The notes under the pieces are model-generated. The model saw only the letters and a list, made by a program, of their open reading frames with translations, was not told the origin of the DNA and did no database searches. The translations under genes were made by a program, and so were the position numbers. A DNA stretch of 64,000 nt from Erodium maritimum (lineage: Eukaryota > Streptophyta > Magnoliopsida > Geraniales > Geraniaceae): assembly GCA_963921825.1 (NCBI GenBank), contig OY997596.1, positions 4,159,001-4,223,000 on the forward strand. Reading direction: 5' to 3'. Within the stretch, counting starts at the first letter, position 1. The number at the start of each line of letters is the position of its first letter. This document shows, piece after piece, positions 1-10,799 of the stretch.

Positions 1-297
1 AATGATGAGTTGGTTATTGGGGGTTTTAATTCCCTTCTCTCTCCCTTTTTTGAACAAGTTAGAGAAACCACTCTATGAACCATTATAGAGAAGAGAAAGG
101 AGAAAGGAGAGAGCGAAGAAAAATACTCAAGATTCAAGAGCAAAAGAAAAGCATGGAATCGGGTATGTCATATACGTATTTAATTCTTCTCGTCCGTATT
201 ATAGAAGTATAGATTGATATGGTTGAATTAAACTGAGTTTTAACGTTCGTCTTCAATTCCACATCAAAGTTCATAGAATTGATCTTAAATTCATACA
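1..297 (+). repeat. Tail of 5' LTR of decayed copia element A
   Basis: The stretch ends in CATACA and is followed, after one G, by a primer-binding site, which is how a copia 5' LTR ends. Only the last part is inside the window. The matching 3' LTR start is probably at 19312, but the two pieces cover different parts of the LTR and cannot be aligned here. Confidence 0.6.
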
Positions 298-298
298 G

Positions 299-310
299 TG
301 GTATCAGAAC
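299..310 (+). other. Primer-binding site (initiator Met tRNA) of copia A
   Basis: TGGTATCAGAAC matches the plant copia PBS TGGTATCAGAGC, complementary to the 3' end of initiator Met tRNA, with one mismatch. It sits one base after the LTR end, the same spacing as in the intact copia element further on. Confidence 0.75.
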
Positions 311-532
311 ATAGTTAATAACTCTTTTAATTCACCTTAACTGATTATCTGAAAATCTGATGGTTCCTAAAATTTTGCTTTGATCGTTGGTGATTTAATT
401 TACTGTATTTTTTTATTACTAAACCAATTTTGCTAATCAATGGGTGTTATGAAATTGATTACGAGAGTGAATTATTTAACATATTCATAATAATCCTTAT
501 TGGTTTAGTCTTCACAGTAACTAAATTTGATT
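311..532 (+). other. First part of copia A leader
   Basis: AT-rich non-coding sequence between the PBS and an inserted gypsy element. The leader probably resumes at 15357: TGATT occurs at 528-532 and again at 15357-15361, as expected of a 5-bp target duplication. The left border is rearranged, so this match could be chance. Confidence 0.4.
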
Positions 533-1066
533 TTTCACTCCCCAAATCCGGAATCCCCTTTCGGTCGGGTATCCGGGAGCCCTGATGATATGTGTTCCTG
601 TGGGGACATTTCCGGGAGCCCCGATGATATGTGTCTCCTCTGGATCGAGGGGCATTCCGGTATGATGTGTTGGTTGTGTCTGGAGCGGAGTCTTGTGGTT
701 TTGATTATCTATATTTCGGTACTCGTGTGTTTCCTTAGTTGTTTCTATTGGTGAATAAGTTGTCTCCCCGTCGATCTCCTTTGATAACTATTTTATTAAG
801 TGTTGCAATTCTTGTTGACCTCTAATTATGATGTCTTTTGGATAATTGTACTAATCGGGGTTTGTTGTCAAAGCAGGGGTTCTTTTTCCTTTACTACTTT
901 TTCCTACTGAGCGTAATCTCACCCCCTCTGTTTTTACTGTTTTACAGGTTTCGTTGGTGAGTAGGATTAGAGGTCGTCTCAGGGCTCGGAAGCTCTCCGA
1001 GATTACGGGAATCGCTATATTAGAGACGTACTTTCTATTTATGAACTAAACTTGTTTTACTTATTG
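533..1066 (+). repeat. Rearranged gypsy LTR fragment, plus sense
   Basis: This carries the downstream half of the gypsy LTRs seen elsewhere in the window: the CTCCTCTGG box near 635, the TGAGC hairpin at 908-921, the TTTTACAG box near 945 and a GGCTCGGAAGCT box near 980. It lacks a normal LTR start and runs straight into gag at 1067 with no PBS. It is therefore a deleted or recombined 5' LTR, possibly from a different subfamily than the 3' LTR at 5902. Confidence 0.55.
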
Positions 1067-1614
1067 TTCCTGGAACAGTACTTCCCGATATCAGCCCGTG
1101 AGGACAGACATCAGCAGTTCCTGGAGCTGCGTCAGAGAGGGATGTCCGTATCGGATTATGAGGTGAGGTTCACATCCTTGTCCCGTTTCGCACCAAAGTT
1201 GGTGTAGACCGAGGAGCGCCGTTGTAGACGATTCGAGGGAGGGCTTCTTCCGCCGATTGCGGATCTAGTCATTGCCTTCAGGACTGAGGAGTATTCTGCA
1301 CTAGTGGACCAGGCACTAGCTGTGGAGCGGCACTTTCGAGAGACCGCCAGAGCTCGGGAGAGCAGGTCGAGACCGAGCGGCTTCCTGAGGACGCCTGAGG
1401 GCCGCGATCCGACGAGGCAGAGGAGCTCAAGATTCTATCGGCCTCAGACCCAATCTGGTAGGGCGAGACAGGACTGGTCAGTGGCGTCAGCTGGACCCGC
1501 CGCGTCGGAGCTACCGCCAGTATGTTACTTCTGCCACCAGTTAGGCCATCGGAGCCGAGACTGTCCGAGGGATGGTACGCGCAGGTGTCATACATGCGAC
1601 CAAGTCTGGCACTT
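1067..1614 (+). pseudogene. Ty3/gypsy gag remnant with zinc knuckle
   Basis: One frame reads as plant gypsy gag: FLEQYFP, FLELRQRGMSVSDYEVRF, LSRFAPKLV, then ALVDQALAVERHF, and a CCHC zinc knuckle CYFCHQLGHRSRDC encoded at about 1523-1564. Gag forms the particle that packages the element's RNA. An in-frame TAG at 1205-1207 breaks it. The frame is cut just after the knuckle by a solo LTR; gag-derived sequence resumes at 4529. The start is missing because LTR sequence abuts it directly. Confidence 0.85.
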
Positions 1615-2372
1615 TGTCACGCTCCAAATCTGGTATTGACCGGACTCGAGACATGACTTAAGGATGAAACAAAGTATAACAATAAAAGTATCATAAAACC
1701 AATATAACTCTCCTGAATTTAGTTCAATCAAAATATCTCAAGTAATAACTTATAATAAATCCTTTCAACATGAAGGTTTATAACCAAAGTCAGACCATAA
1801 ACGTCTCTAAAATAAGTGCACCTTGACCCACGAAAGCTCCCGAGCCTCGAGTCCACTACTCATCACGCAAGCCTGTAAAAACAGTAAATAAATAGATAGG
1901 GATGAGCTTACGCTCAGTAGGGAAAATAAATAGCAAGGGTATGCCTTTGAGTTTAATAAATAGAAATTTACAATTTCATTCGAGTCTCAATAACACGAAG
2001 AACTAAGAACATGATGAAATAAAACGGGTATTTAACGATTTTAAGAAGATAGCAATAATCATAGAAATTAAGGGGAACGATACGTTTCTTAACAATCAAT
2101 AGAAGATAGAGCGTTTAACTATCACTGTGGGACATGAAGTCACCACACTCCGATCCACAATACTCTTTGTGTCATATCAGATTTTCCCTCGGCCCAGAGG
2201 AGACGCATGACATCACAAAGACGTATAGCGTCGAGAATACAGGAAACATCCATATGAGGACGCATTCGTCGGGACCCTCGGAAACGTCTCCAAAAGACCA
2301 TAGATCATCGGGAACCAAGGTAATGCTCCCGCAGGACGCGTACACTCAGGTGAATCAACCAGTAACCATTCC

Positions 2373-2482
2373 CCGCAGGGTAAACCATCCAATTACCCCG
2401 TAGGGTCCAATAATCAATGCCCCGCAGGGTCCAATAATCAATGCCCCGCAGGGTCCAATAATCAATGCTCCGTAGGGTCTAA
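2373..2482. repeat. About 25-bp tandem repeat in LTR
   Basis: Four to five units built on CCCCGCAGGGTCCAATAATC, some with GTAGGG for GCAGGG. Two looser copies of a block with ACTACCCCACACC and GTGTAGGTACCATAC follow up to about 2655. Confidence 0.8.
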
Positions 2483-3459
2483 TCCAAGCCACCGGCTATG
2501 ATACTACCCCACACCGGCATTCCCTTCGGTGTAGGTACCATACCGGATCACAAGTCATCGGCTTAGGTACTACCCCACACCAGCATCCCCCTTAGTGTAG
2601 GTACCATACAGGCACTACCCCACACCGCAGCGTGGGTGCCATACCGGTATAAAATCCAACTTAAAGACTCACAATAGAATAACATACTAAACAATCATGG
2701 AGCAACCAAAGCTTAGCAATCCCAGTTATATCACAATACAACACAAGGATCAATATAACCTTACACTTACCGATTACTTACCAATCGCACTCCATCGGTC
2801 TATCATTCACCCGATCATGTCCCATTTAGCACAATCAATTACACTCAATATTCATAAAAACATTCATCCAAGCATTTGATCAAAATAACCATTCAAACAC
2901 TCAAGCTCAACATTCAATTCATCTAGTTGTATTAGACTCTTATCTTATCCAAAACTAGGCAACCAAAGCATGTGAGGCAAACACAAACAGTCCTAGGGCT
3001 CATCTCGGCCTTTCTACCAGTAAATCAATTCCCAAGTATTGAAAGCGAGGTAAGCTAGTTATTCACATCCTACGCATGCATACTAGACGCGTCCGGTTAT
3101 TAGTAATTGAAAGACGATTATTCTAGTTATTGGCATCCTATATGCAATTCTATGACCTTTCCGATTTTATTAACCTAATAGGCATACTAGTATTGAAATG
3201 CACGAGGAGTTAGTACTTTCCCTACCTTGTGGTCTTCCTCTAATAATACTTCAAGTTGCGAAATCCGGCTAGCTTCCTCTCCGTTCTTCACACGGGTCCG
3301 CAAGTAGTCCTCGTCCCTTGAGCTTGATTCCAAGGTCTTGGAGCACAATTAAACTCTAACTAAAGGCTAACCAAAGTGCAAGAAAAGTCCCAAAAGCCCG
3401 GTTCACAACAAAGATCGAATTTGATGAAAAACACCCCAGAAGAACCCAAAACTGGTCTG

Positions 3460-3590
3460 CCACGGAATGGGTCACGGAACTGTGACACCACCCATCACGG
3501 ATGCCGTCACGTGACCGTGACGTGTGCCGTCACGGACTCCATCACGGATCCGTGACGCCTCCCATCACGATATCCATCACGGATCCGTGG
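3460..3590. repeat. Cluster of CACGGATCCGTG-type palindromes in LTR
   Basis: The perfect 12-bp palindrome CACGGATCCGTG occurs at 3543-3554 and 3578-3589, among many degenerate copies of GTCACGG and CCGTGAC. The same cluster is in the LTR at 61047-63614. Confidence 0.85.
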
Positions 3591-4528
3591 CAGATCTGGG
3601 CAGACTCGCCCTTCTTCAACCTCCAGCTCCTTTTTCATGAAAAACAACAACCAAACTCCATTTTCAGTCACCCAAAACTCCCAAAACAGTTAAATACCTC
3701 CAAAACTCCTCTACCCATGGTAGGAATCAACAAGCCAACAAGTATCCAAGGATTTTCCAAATCAAACCAAAATCAAGGATTTCAACTCAAATGAACTCAA
3801 TACTTCACATAAGCATCATCTAAGAGCAAACCAACAAAAGGAACAACAATTCTAGCTAGTTTTAGGCAAAACCCAAGTAAACCCAAAGCTTGAATTGAAT
3901 GGAAAAGAGATTTAGATAGTGTTCTTACCTTTTGAATGTTGTGATGAAGAGGAAAACACTAATTTTGAAGAAGAACGGATGAAGGAAGGCCTTGGATGAG
4001 TGCTTCTCCTCTAGCTTTCTCTTCAAGCTTCAATGGAGGCCTTCTTCACTCCTTCTCTCTCTATATTTCGGCTACACCCAAAGAAATGAGCTGAAAATTA
4101 GCCTCCTCTAGTCTTAAGTGACCTAGTTTGACAAAAGACCAAAAGCCCAAAGGAGTTTCATCCACTTAAGGAAAAAGGGAGGGGTAAAAGGGTACTTTGA
4201 ACCTCTTTTCTTCCCCTCCAAGCTAATAGGGACAAGTGTCCAAGTAGGGACCACTTGTCCTTAGCTAAAAAAATCCAGCACTCTTGATTTATCCGTTTTA
4301 GTCGATAAAAAGGGTCCCGTTGACTGAAAATTGACTGTTACAATATTACAGTCAAAATACTGGAAATGACCCAACTAAGTTAACCGTGATAACGACTAAG
4401 CTCTTTGGGCCCCGGAAAGGTCCCGAATGACTTCTGGAGTCATCGGTTGACTTTTCCGGCTGAAAGTCAAACTTCGTCGAAATCCACCGGTTCCACCGTG
4501 ATCGACCGGGGGCGGTTCTTACACACTT

Positions 4529-5901
4529 AGCGAGAAAGTGCCCCTTCTCAGGTAGAGAGATGTTAGCGCCGCGACCACAGCAGACGCAGTCCAGCTAGTT
4601 ACCCTCGTTCCGCCCACGTCAGGCTCAGACGCTGAGAGTCCCACGACAGGCATCGAGCGCGCCAGCACCGAGACTTCAGCAGAGAGCTACACAGCAGATG
4701 GCCCTTCCACCCCGTGCCTAGGCACGCCGGTCGGGAGTACTTTGGTGTCGACTAGTGTCGATCGTGAGGGTGAAAGTAGGGTAGCAGACCGCCTTTTTCT
4801 TAAACGACCTTTACGAATTGTTTTTCATTCTTCGAGTGTGATAAGAGAGTTATGTGGACCAACATGTAAGGTATCAAGCGTTCATAAGTTGTTATCAGCG
4901 ACGAGTGCCCGAACGACGGAGGACCGCAGCAATACTAATACGCAGTCAGACCGGTCATGGGAGGTGACCGAGCAGCGATGAGATCAGAGTGGCGCAGCGG
5001 AAGCTTGGTGAGCCCATAACCCACAGACGTCGCACTCGTCCGTTTTGTTCTACCCTTCCTGAGAATTTAGGACTTAGAGTAGAGCCTTTGGGACGACTTT
5101 TGTGTCTAACACCCTGGTTACGGGTGAGGAGGTTTGACGAGTGTGTACCGTGTGAGTGAGACTAGATCAGTGTATGTTTTCCTCAAGGTCTGTCTGGAGG
5201 AGTCGATCGGAGTACCGCCAGTTCATGAGGTGGAGTTCGAGATTGACCCGAGGCCAGGGACAGCGCCGACTTCCATGACCCGCACAGATTCGCGCCAGAA
5301 GAGTGGACCGAAGCGGAGCGTCAGTTCGAAGAGCCGAAAAAAGGAGTTATCTGTTCGAGCACGTCGCCGTGGAGAACGCAACACTCTTCGTGAGCAACGC
5401 CGAAGGCCGGTTTTATGTAGCGGATGAGGAAGGTTGTTCGTGCCGTTGTTCCAAGACCGTACAGTAGATATGAGATCCGATGACTTTATGGGTGCTTTCG
5501 CATGTTCTTTACTAGTATTATTGTTTGCATTTGTTGTGATGTAACCGTGTTTGTGTTCCGGTGTGATACCTATACCGACGGAGGATTCCGGTATAGGATA
5601 TCTAGACCGATGTTGTGTGTGGCGGTACGATATCTATACCGATGGAGGATTCCGGTATATGATATCTAGACCGATATTTTGTGTTCCGGTGTGTATTGGT
5701 AATATTTTACTGTGGGTTGTACTCGGTGACTCTTTGAGTTATAGTTGAGTGTGAACTTTGTGTAATTGTTAACTGTTGAGCAGAGTTGACCTCATACGCC
5801 AATTGTGGCGATTGAGTAAGTGATTTGATCACGTGAAGTATGTTTAAGTGAGATACACTCGCTTCAAATTTCGAGGACGAAATTCTTTTAAGGGGGTAGA
5901 T
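4529..5901 (+). pseudogene. Decayed internal region of gypsy element (gag end, RT entry, PPT)
   Basis: The internal region continues after the solo LTR. Around 5185-5265 the frame reads GVPPVHEVEFEIDPRPGTAP, which resembles the conserved entry to Ty3/gypsy reverse transcriptase. The catalytic RT, RNase H and integrase that should follow are absent. At 5545-5700 are repeated blocks of ATACCGA, GGAGGATTCCGGTATA and ATATCTAGACCGAT. The end carries CGAGGACGAAATT and a polypurine tract (AAGGGGGTAGA) directly before the 3' LTR. A homologous decayed internal region lies on the minus strand at 40721-44616. Confidence 0.7.
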
Positions 5902-7623
5902 TGTAAGAACCACCCCCTGTCCTTCCCGGTCGAATCGGAGGTTTTTGGCGAAAGTTGACTTTTTTCCCGAAAAAGTCAACAGATGACTCCGGGAGTCATT
6001 CGGGACCTTTCCGGGACTCAAAAAGCTTAGCCGTCATTACAGTTAGCTTAGTTGGGTCATTTCCTTCAAATGACACATTTTGTGAAAAAGTCAAACCCGG
6101 GTCAAACTAAGTCGATTTTGGATTATAAATGAATAAAATAATAAGAGCTGAGATATTTTGGGGTCTGAGTGGTCCCCACATGGACACATGTCAATGTTAG
6201 CTTGGAGGGGAAGAAAAGGGGGTCAAAAGACCAAATGGTCCCCACATATGGACAAAATAGAGAGAGAGGGGCTAAAGGACGAAAGGGACATTTCCACCTT
6301 GAGGATAAGTGCACATGGGGCAACAATTCAGCATTTCCTTCATGTTGGCTGAACCACCATAGCTAGAAGAGAGAGAAACTTTCCTCGATTGAAGTTCCCT
6401 TGAAGCTTGAAGAATAAGCAAGAGAAAGGAGGCTCCTTTTGGTCAATTCTACACCAAATCTTCTCAAATTTAGTTCATCTTCTTCATCTCTTCATCTCCT
6501 ACAGGTTGGTATGCTTTATTTCCTCATTTGAAGAAATTGTTATTGTGGGTTTGAGTAGAGATGATTTGAACTATTGGGTTTCGGGTATTGGAAGGTTTAA
6601 ATGTTGATTTGTGAAGAAGGAGTGGAGTTGGATGATGGAAGTAACTTGGTTTGAGTAGTTTTTGATGAAACCCACTTGGGTCTTGAAACTTTGGATGATT
6701 TGAGGTGAAAATTGAAGTGCTAAAGCTTAAAATTAGTGATTTGGAGAACCTAAAACTAGTTAGGAGCTTGTTAGAGAAATTAGTTATTTTTCCGACGAAC
6801 CGGAGGATCGCCAGAATCCGGCCAGCGGAGGAATGGAGGACCGGCCATATTCGGCCAAAAGAAGAACCGACCATGGCCGGCCTCTTTGGACCGTGACCGG
6901 CTCGACCCGGTCCGGCCAACTCACGGCCATGTGGCCCACATGGCCGGTTTTTAGTGGTTCCGTAAGTTGGACGATCGTGGATGAACCCCAGGACGATGTT
7001 TTTACACCCGTAATGAATTATGGATGTAATTCATGGAATTTGGGAAAAAGCGATTAGAAACTTTAATTGCGAAATTGGGAAGACTCGGACCTCGGAATTC
7101 AATTCCGTTAAGTGCGTTTGAACAAGTAATTTAATTAGGTTTGATAGACACAAAAAGGGGAATTTCGGAGTCCCGAGGGTCGTTTTCCCGATTCCGGGCA
7201 AAATGAGCCTTCCGGGCCCATTTTGATAAGTTGAGCGTTTGGGATTAGTTTGGGTATTTCCCTCTTAATCCACACTTGATTTAGCCTTAATTCTTGTAAT
7301 GCTTGTAATCTTAGACATTGGACCCGAGCTTGGCGGAGGAGGAGAGTTTTGGATCCCGTGAAGTGACGAGGAGGAAACTAGACAGGTCGTCCGCTGCTAG
7401 GATTGGATTGCTTTTGATGTAGGGAAGAGTAGTAAATCTCCGCTTTTAATTAAGAAAGGATAATAGTATGCATATAGGATGATAATAACCGGACGAGTCT
7501 TAGTTTGCATATAGGATGTGATTCACTAGATTAATCGCTTTCAATTATGGGAAATTGTCGTGCTGGTAGAATGGCCATGTCGAGCCTTAGGATTGTGTGT
7601 TGTTTGTGTTTGATTGTGGTTAC

Positions 7624-7818
7624 GTGATAAGGCACGCCTGCCTTCCGACTAGTTGTCGGTAAAACGTGTTATGGTTTCATGATCAGGTGTGCCTGCCTTC
7701 CGACTAGTTGTCGGTAAAACGTGATATGGTTTCATGATCAGGTGCGCCTGCCTTCTGACTATATGTCGGTAAAATGTGCTATGATCCCGTGATAAGGTGC
7801 GCCTGCCTTGAAATGTGC
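7624..7818. repeat. About 56-bp tandem repeat in LTR
   Basis: Three and a half units built on GGTGCGCCTGCCTTCCGACT, followed by TTGTCGGTAAAACGTG and a variable TATGGTTTCATGATCA segment. The last unit is truncated. Confidence 0.85.
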
Positions 7819-9138
7819 TATATTGGTGTGATCCGGCGTCGTATGAGAGACTCAATGTGTGTATTGTTAATGACTTGTTGTGTGGTTGCTATTGCTTTAC
7901 TTGTATGGTTGTATCGGCTGAACGATGCGAATTGTGCCCCGTGTTACGGGAAGATACCTGACCGTAGGAGGATTCCGGTCCAGTATGTCATGAGTTGTAC
8001 CCTGATAGGAAGATGTCTAGGCCAATGTTAACTTTGGTACGGTGTGGTTGAGTCGGACTATGGAAAGCCGGCGCATTGTTCTAAGATACCATAGGTGGTA
8101 GTAATTATTGATATTGCTATGTGTTGGTCTGTGTTGACTGTTGTAACTGCTTATGCGTGCTAGGTGATCTTCTTGATCTAAGATACCGTTTTACCTGAGT
8201 TTAGTGTATTGTCGTGCGGGTTCGCACGCGTGGTCGGTTGTGAGATGACCGTGATTGGTGTCTATTGAGACTTGAGTGAACGATAGTGGTCAAGGGCATA
8301 GATGAGAAAAGTGGTTTTAAGTTCGGTTCAGCGTCGATGCTAATTTACGGGCTGTATCCGAGTGGGGACTAAGTGTTGTCTTAAATTTTCTGTTTAACTG
8401 TTCTTAGTTACTGTGCTTACTAGTATGCCCTAATTGGACGGTTACTCGTGGTGGTGAGCGGATACTCATCACCTTAACTACTTTTCCTACTGAGCGAAAG
8501 CTCACCCCTTTACTCTGTTGTTCCACATGTTTTGAGCGGGAGTTGGTGTCACGCCCCAATTTCAGTAAACCGAACTCGGGACGCGAACATTTAAAATAAT
8601 AAAACCGTTTGAAACCTGTTTTGAATAAACACTTTAAAATCACCAATTGTTCAACAAAATAATATTTACAACTTAAAATACGTCCCAACACGTGGACAAA
8701 AGTACAAGGTATCCGTCACTAGACTCAAAAGACAAAAACCCGGACTCCGCTCCTAGCTCCACAAGCTTCGAGAGCTCACCTAGTCCGTCCTGTGATCAGT
8801 ACCTGTAGGAAAAGCAGCTAGGGGTGAGCGTTCGCTCACCACCACAGATAACAGACTGACTACGGCATAATTAGCAGACAAAGCCGGTAACACCAACACC
8901 CAACTCAACACTCGGGATCACTATCCCCAACTCAAGTACTCCGACTGACACACACCCACGGTGACCTTCCTCGAATGACTCGACACTTGACACGCAAAGT
9001 AGACCCAACTCAACGATTGACGACCTCCTCCAAAGACTCAAGAGACCACACCGCAACACCCAAGATCACAAAGGATCGCACACCAAACAAGATCACAAAG
9101 GATCGCATACCAGCTGCTCAGTAACCTCCCCCACTCAC

Positions 9139-9370
9139 ACGAACACGGATCAGGCTAGCCAAAGAATACAACCTGTTGATACTCGAACACGGATCAGGCT
9201 AGCCAACGAATGCTTACAACCTGTTGATACTCAAACTCGGATTAGGCCAGCCAAAGAATGCTTGCAACCTGTTGATACTCAAACTTGGTCAGGCCAGCCC
9301 AAGAATGCTTGCAACCTACCGGGATTCAAACTTGGTCAGGCCAGCCAACGAATGCTTGCAACCTGCCGGT
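9139..9370. repeat. About 47-bp tandem repeat, five units
   Basis: Units are built on CACGGATCAGGCTAGCCAA, GAATGCTTGCAACCTG and TTGATACTCAAAC. Later units carry CTTGGTCAGGCCAGCC. The array lies inside the solo LTR 8547-15104. Confidence 0.85.
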
Positions 9371-9429
9371 ATCCGCAATCACAATCACAAGCAAGGTTCA
9401 ACCAACAGTAACAGGACCAGTTCAACACT

Positions 9430-9643
9430 CCACAGGCACTCATGGCCACACAAGACACCAACAGTAAAACGCGGACTCAACAACCCAAACCATTCACAGG
9501 CACTCACGGCCTCCCAAGACACACCAATAGTAACTCACGGGCTCAACACCCCCACGGCACTCACGGCCACCCAAGACACACCACAGTAACTCACGGGCTC
9601 AACAACCCCACGGCACTCACGGCCACTCAAGACACACCAACAG
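9430..9643. repeat. About 57-bp tandem repeat, first part
   Basis: Units are built on CACTCACGGCCACTCAAGAC and ACCAACAGTAACTCACGGGC. The insertion of another LTR at 9644 cuts the array, which resumes at 12847. Confidence 0.85.
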
Positions 9644-10610
9644 TGTCACGCCCCAAATCCGATTTTGGCCGGACTCGAGACGTGACCTGAACAATCGAGA
9701 TAAAAGTGGTAAAACTGTATAAACTCTTTTAAAGTTGAAAGCGAGTCCAAAATAAACCTCAATAATTTAATCCAAAAAAATATTTAATTATAGTGTCGAA
9801 ACTTGACAAGTAACATAAGGTAAATAAGGTTCAACGATGTGGACCAACACATCTCTAATACAACCCTCAAGACATCTGGAAGCTCCCGAGCCTCGAGTTC
9901 CCCAGATCTCAATCACACCTGTACACACAATAAATAAACAAATGGGGATGAGCTTACGCTCAGTACGGAAAATCGTAAATAACTTTAGTCTCCAAGTTTA
10001 ATATTAAAACTGTTTTGGTTCGAGGTCACAAAAGTATTGAAAACCCTAAGACCAAAAGATATAATAAAAAAATAAGAAATACGATAACAATAACGCATTC
10101 TCAAGGATAACGATAACTTCCCAGAGAATAGATAGCGAACATTATAATAAAATAGAAAACCGACACAACTGGGAACGAGTAAATTCTACTAATCAGTGAA
10201 ATGTTATGGAATTCGTGTAATGAAATAGTATCGCTTTTTCAAAGATACAGTAACTTAAAAGATTCCATGAAATTACTATAGCGAATCATAACTTAAATAA
10301 ATGGGAGTAATTAATATCACACCAACCACTCGCTTTCTCAAGCCTCCGATCCATGGATAGATTCTGGGATCACATCGGTTCCCATATTCCGATCCACCAG
10401 AGTATCCATATCATATCAGATTTTCCCTCGGTCCAGAGGAGGCACATAACATCGGGGCTACCGGAAACCATCCCCTCAGGACGCTCATCGTCGGAATTCC
10501 CGGAAACACCTCAAAGGACCGTAGATCATAGGGAACCAAGGTCGTGCTCCACTGGGACGCACGCCCTTGGGTGAAACCTCCGAAACCACCTCTCATGAAG
10601 CAATCCACTG

Positions 10611-10702
10611 ACTAATCACTCAATATCCCGTAGGATCTGCCGAGCTCTCAGGCTCCATAATCACTCAATATCCCGTAGGATCCGCCGAGCTCTCAGGCTC
10701 CA
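10611..10702. repeat. Two-unit tandem repeat (about 46 bp)
   Basis: Two units of AATCACTCAATATCCCGTAG followed by GATC(T/C)GCCGAGCTCTCAGG, inside the solo LTR 9644-12846. Confidence 0.8.
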
Positions 10703-10773
10703 ATAACCACTCCATAATCACTCAATAATCATTGTCTCTTTCAAACTCCAACCACCACAACGGCACCGGATTA

Positions 10774-10799
10774 CCCCCCCCCCCCCCCCCCCCCCCCCC
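10774..10799. repeat. Run of 26 C
   Basis: An uninterrupted C run at the place where sister LTRs carry an ACCCCACACCGG block. It may be a real slippage expansion or a length error. Confidence 0.9.

Larger units (their letters stand above)
1615..4523 (-). mobile_element. Gypsy solo LTR (2909 bp), TSD CACTT
   Basis: It begins TGTCACGCTCC on the plus strand and ends CTTACA, so the LTR sense is minus (TGTAAG...TGACA). The 5-bp duplication CACTT flanks it at 1610-1614 and 4524-4528. No PBS, polypurine tract or coding region lies inside, so it is a solo LTR left by LTR-LTR recombination. The target was gag of the surrounding gypsy. It holds the family's TGAGC hairpin (1903-1916), a minisatellite and palindromic GC repeats. 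Confidence 0.93.

Noticed and set aside
4742-4981. 79-codon frame in the gypsy interior
   Set aside because: No match to protease, RT or any family. It is decayed element sequence.
9139-9370. CRISPR-like look of regularly spaced repeats
   Set aside because: Units are head-to-tail diverged minisatellite copies without unique spacers, and the genome is a plant nucleus.
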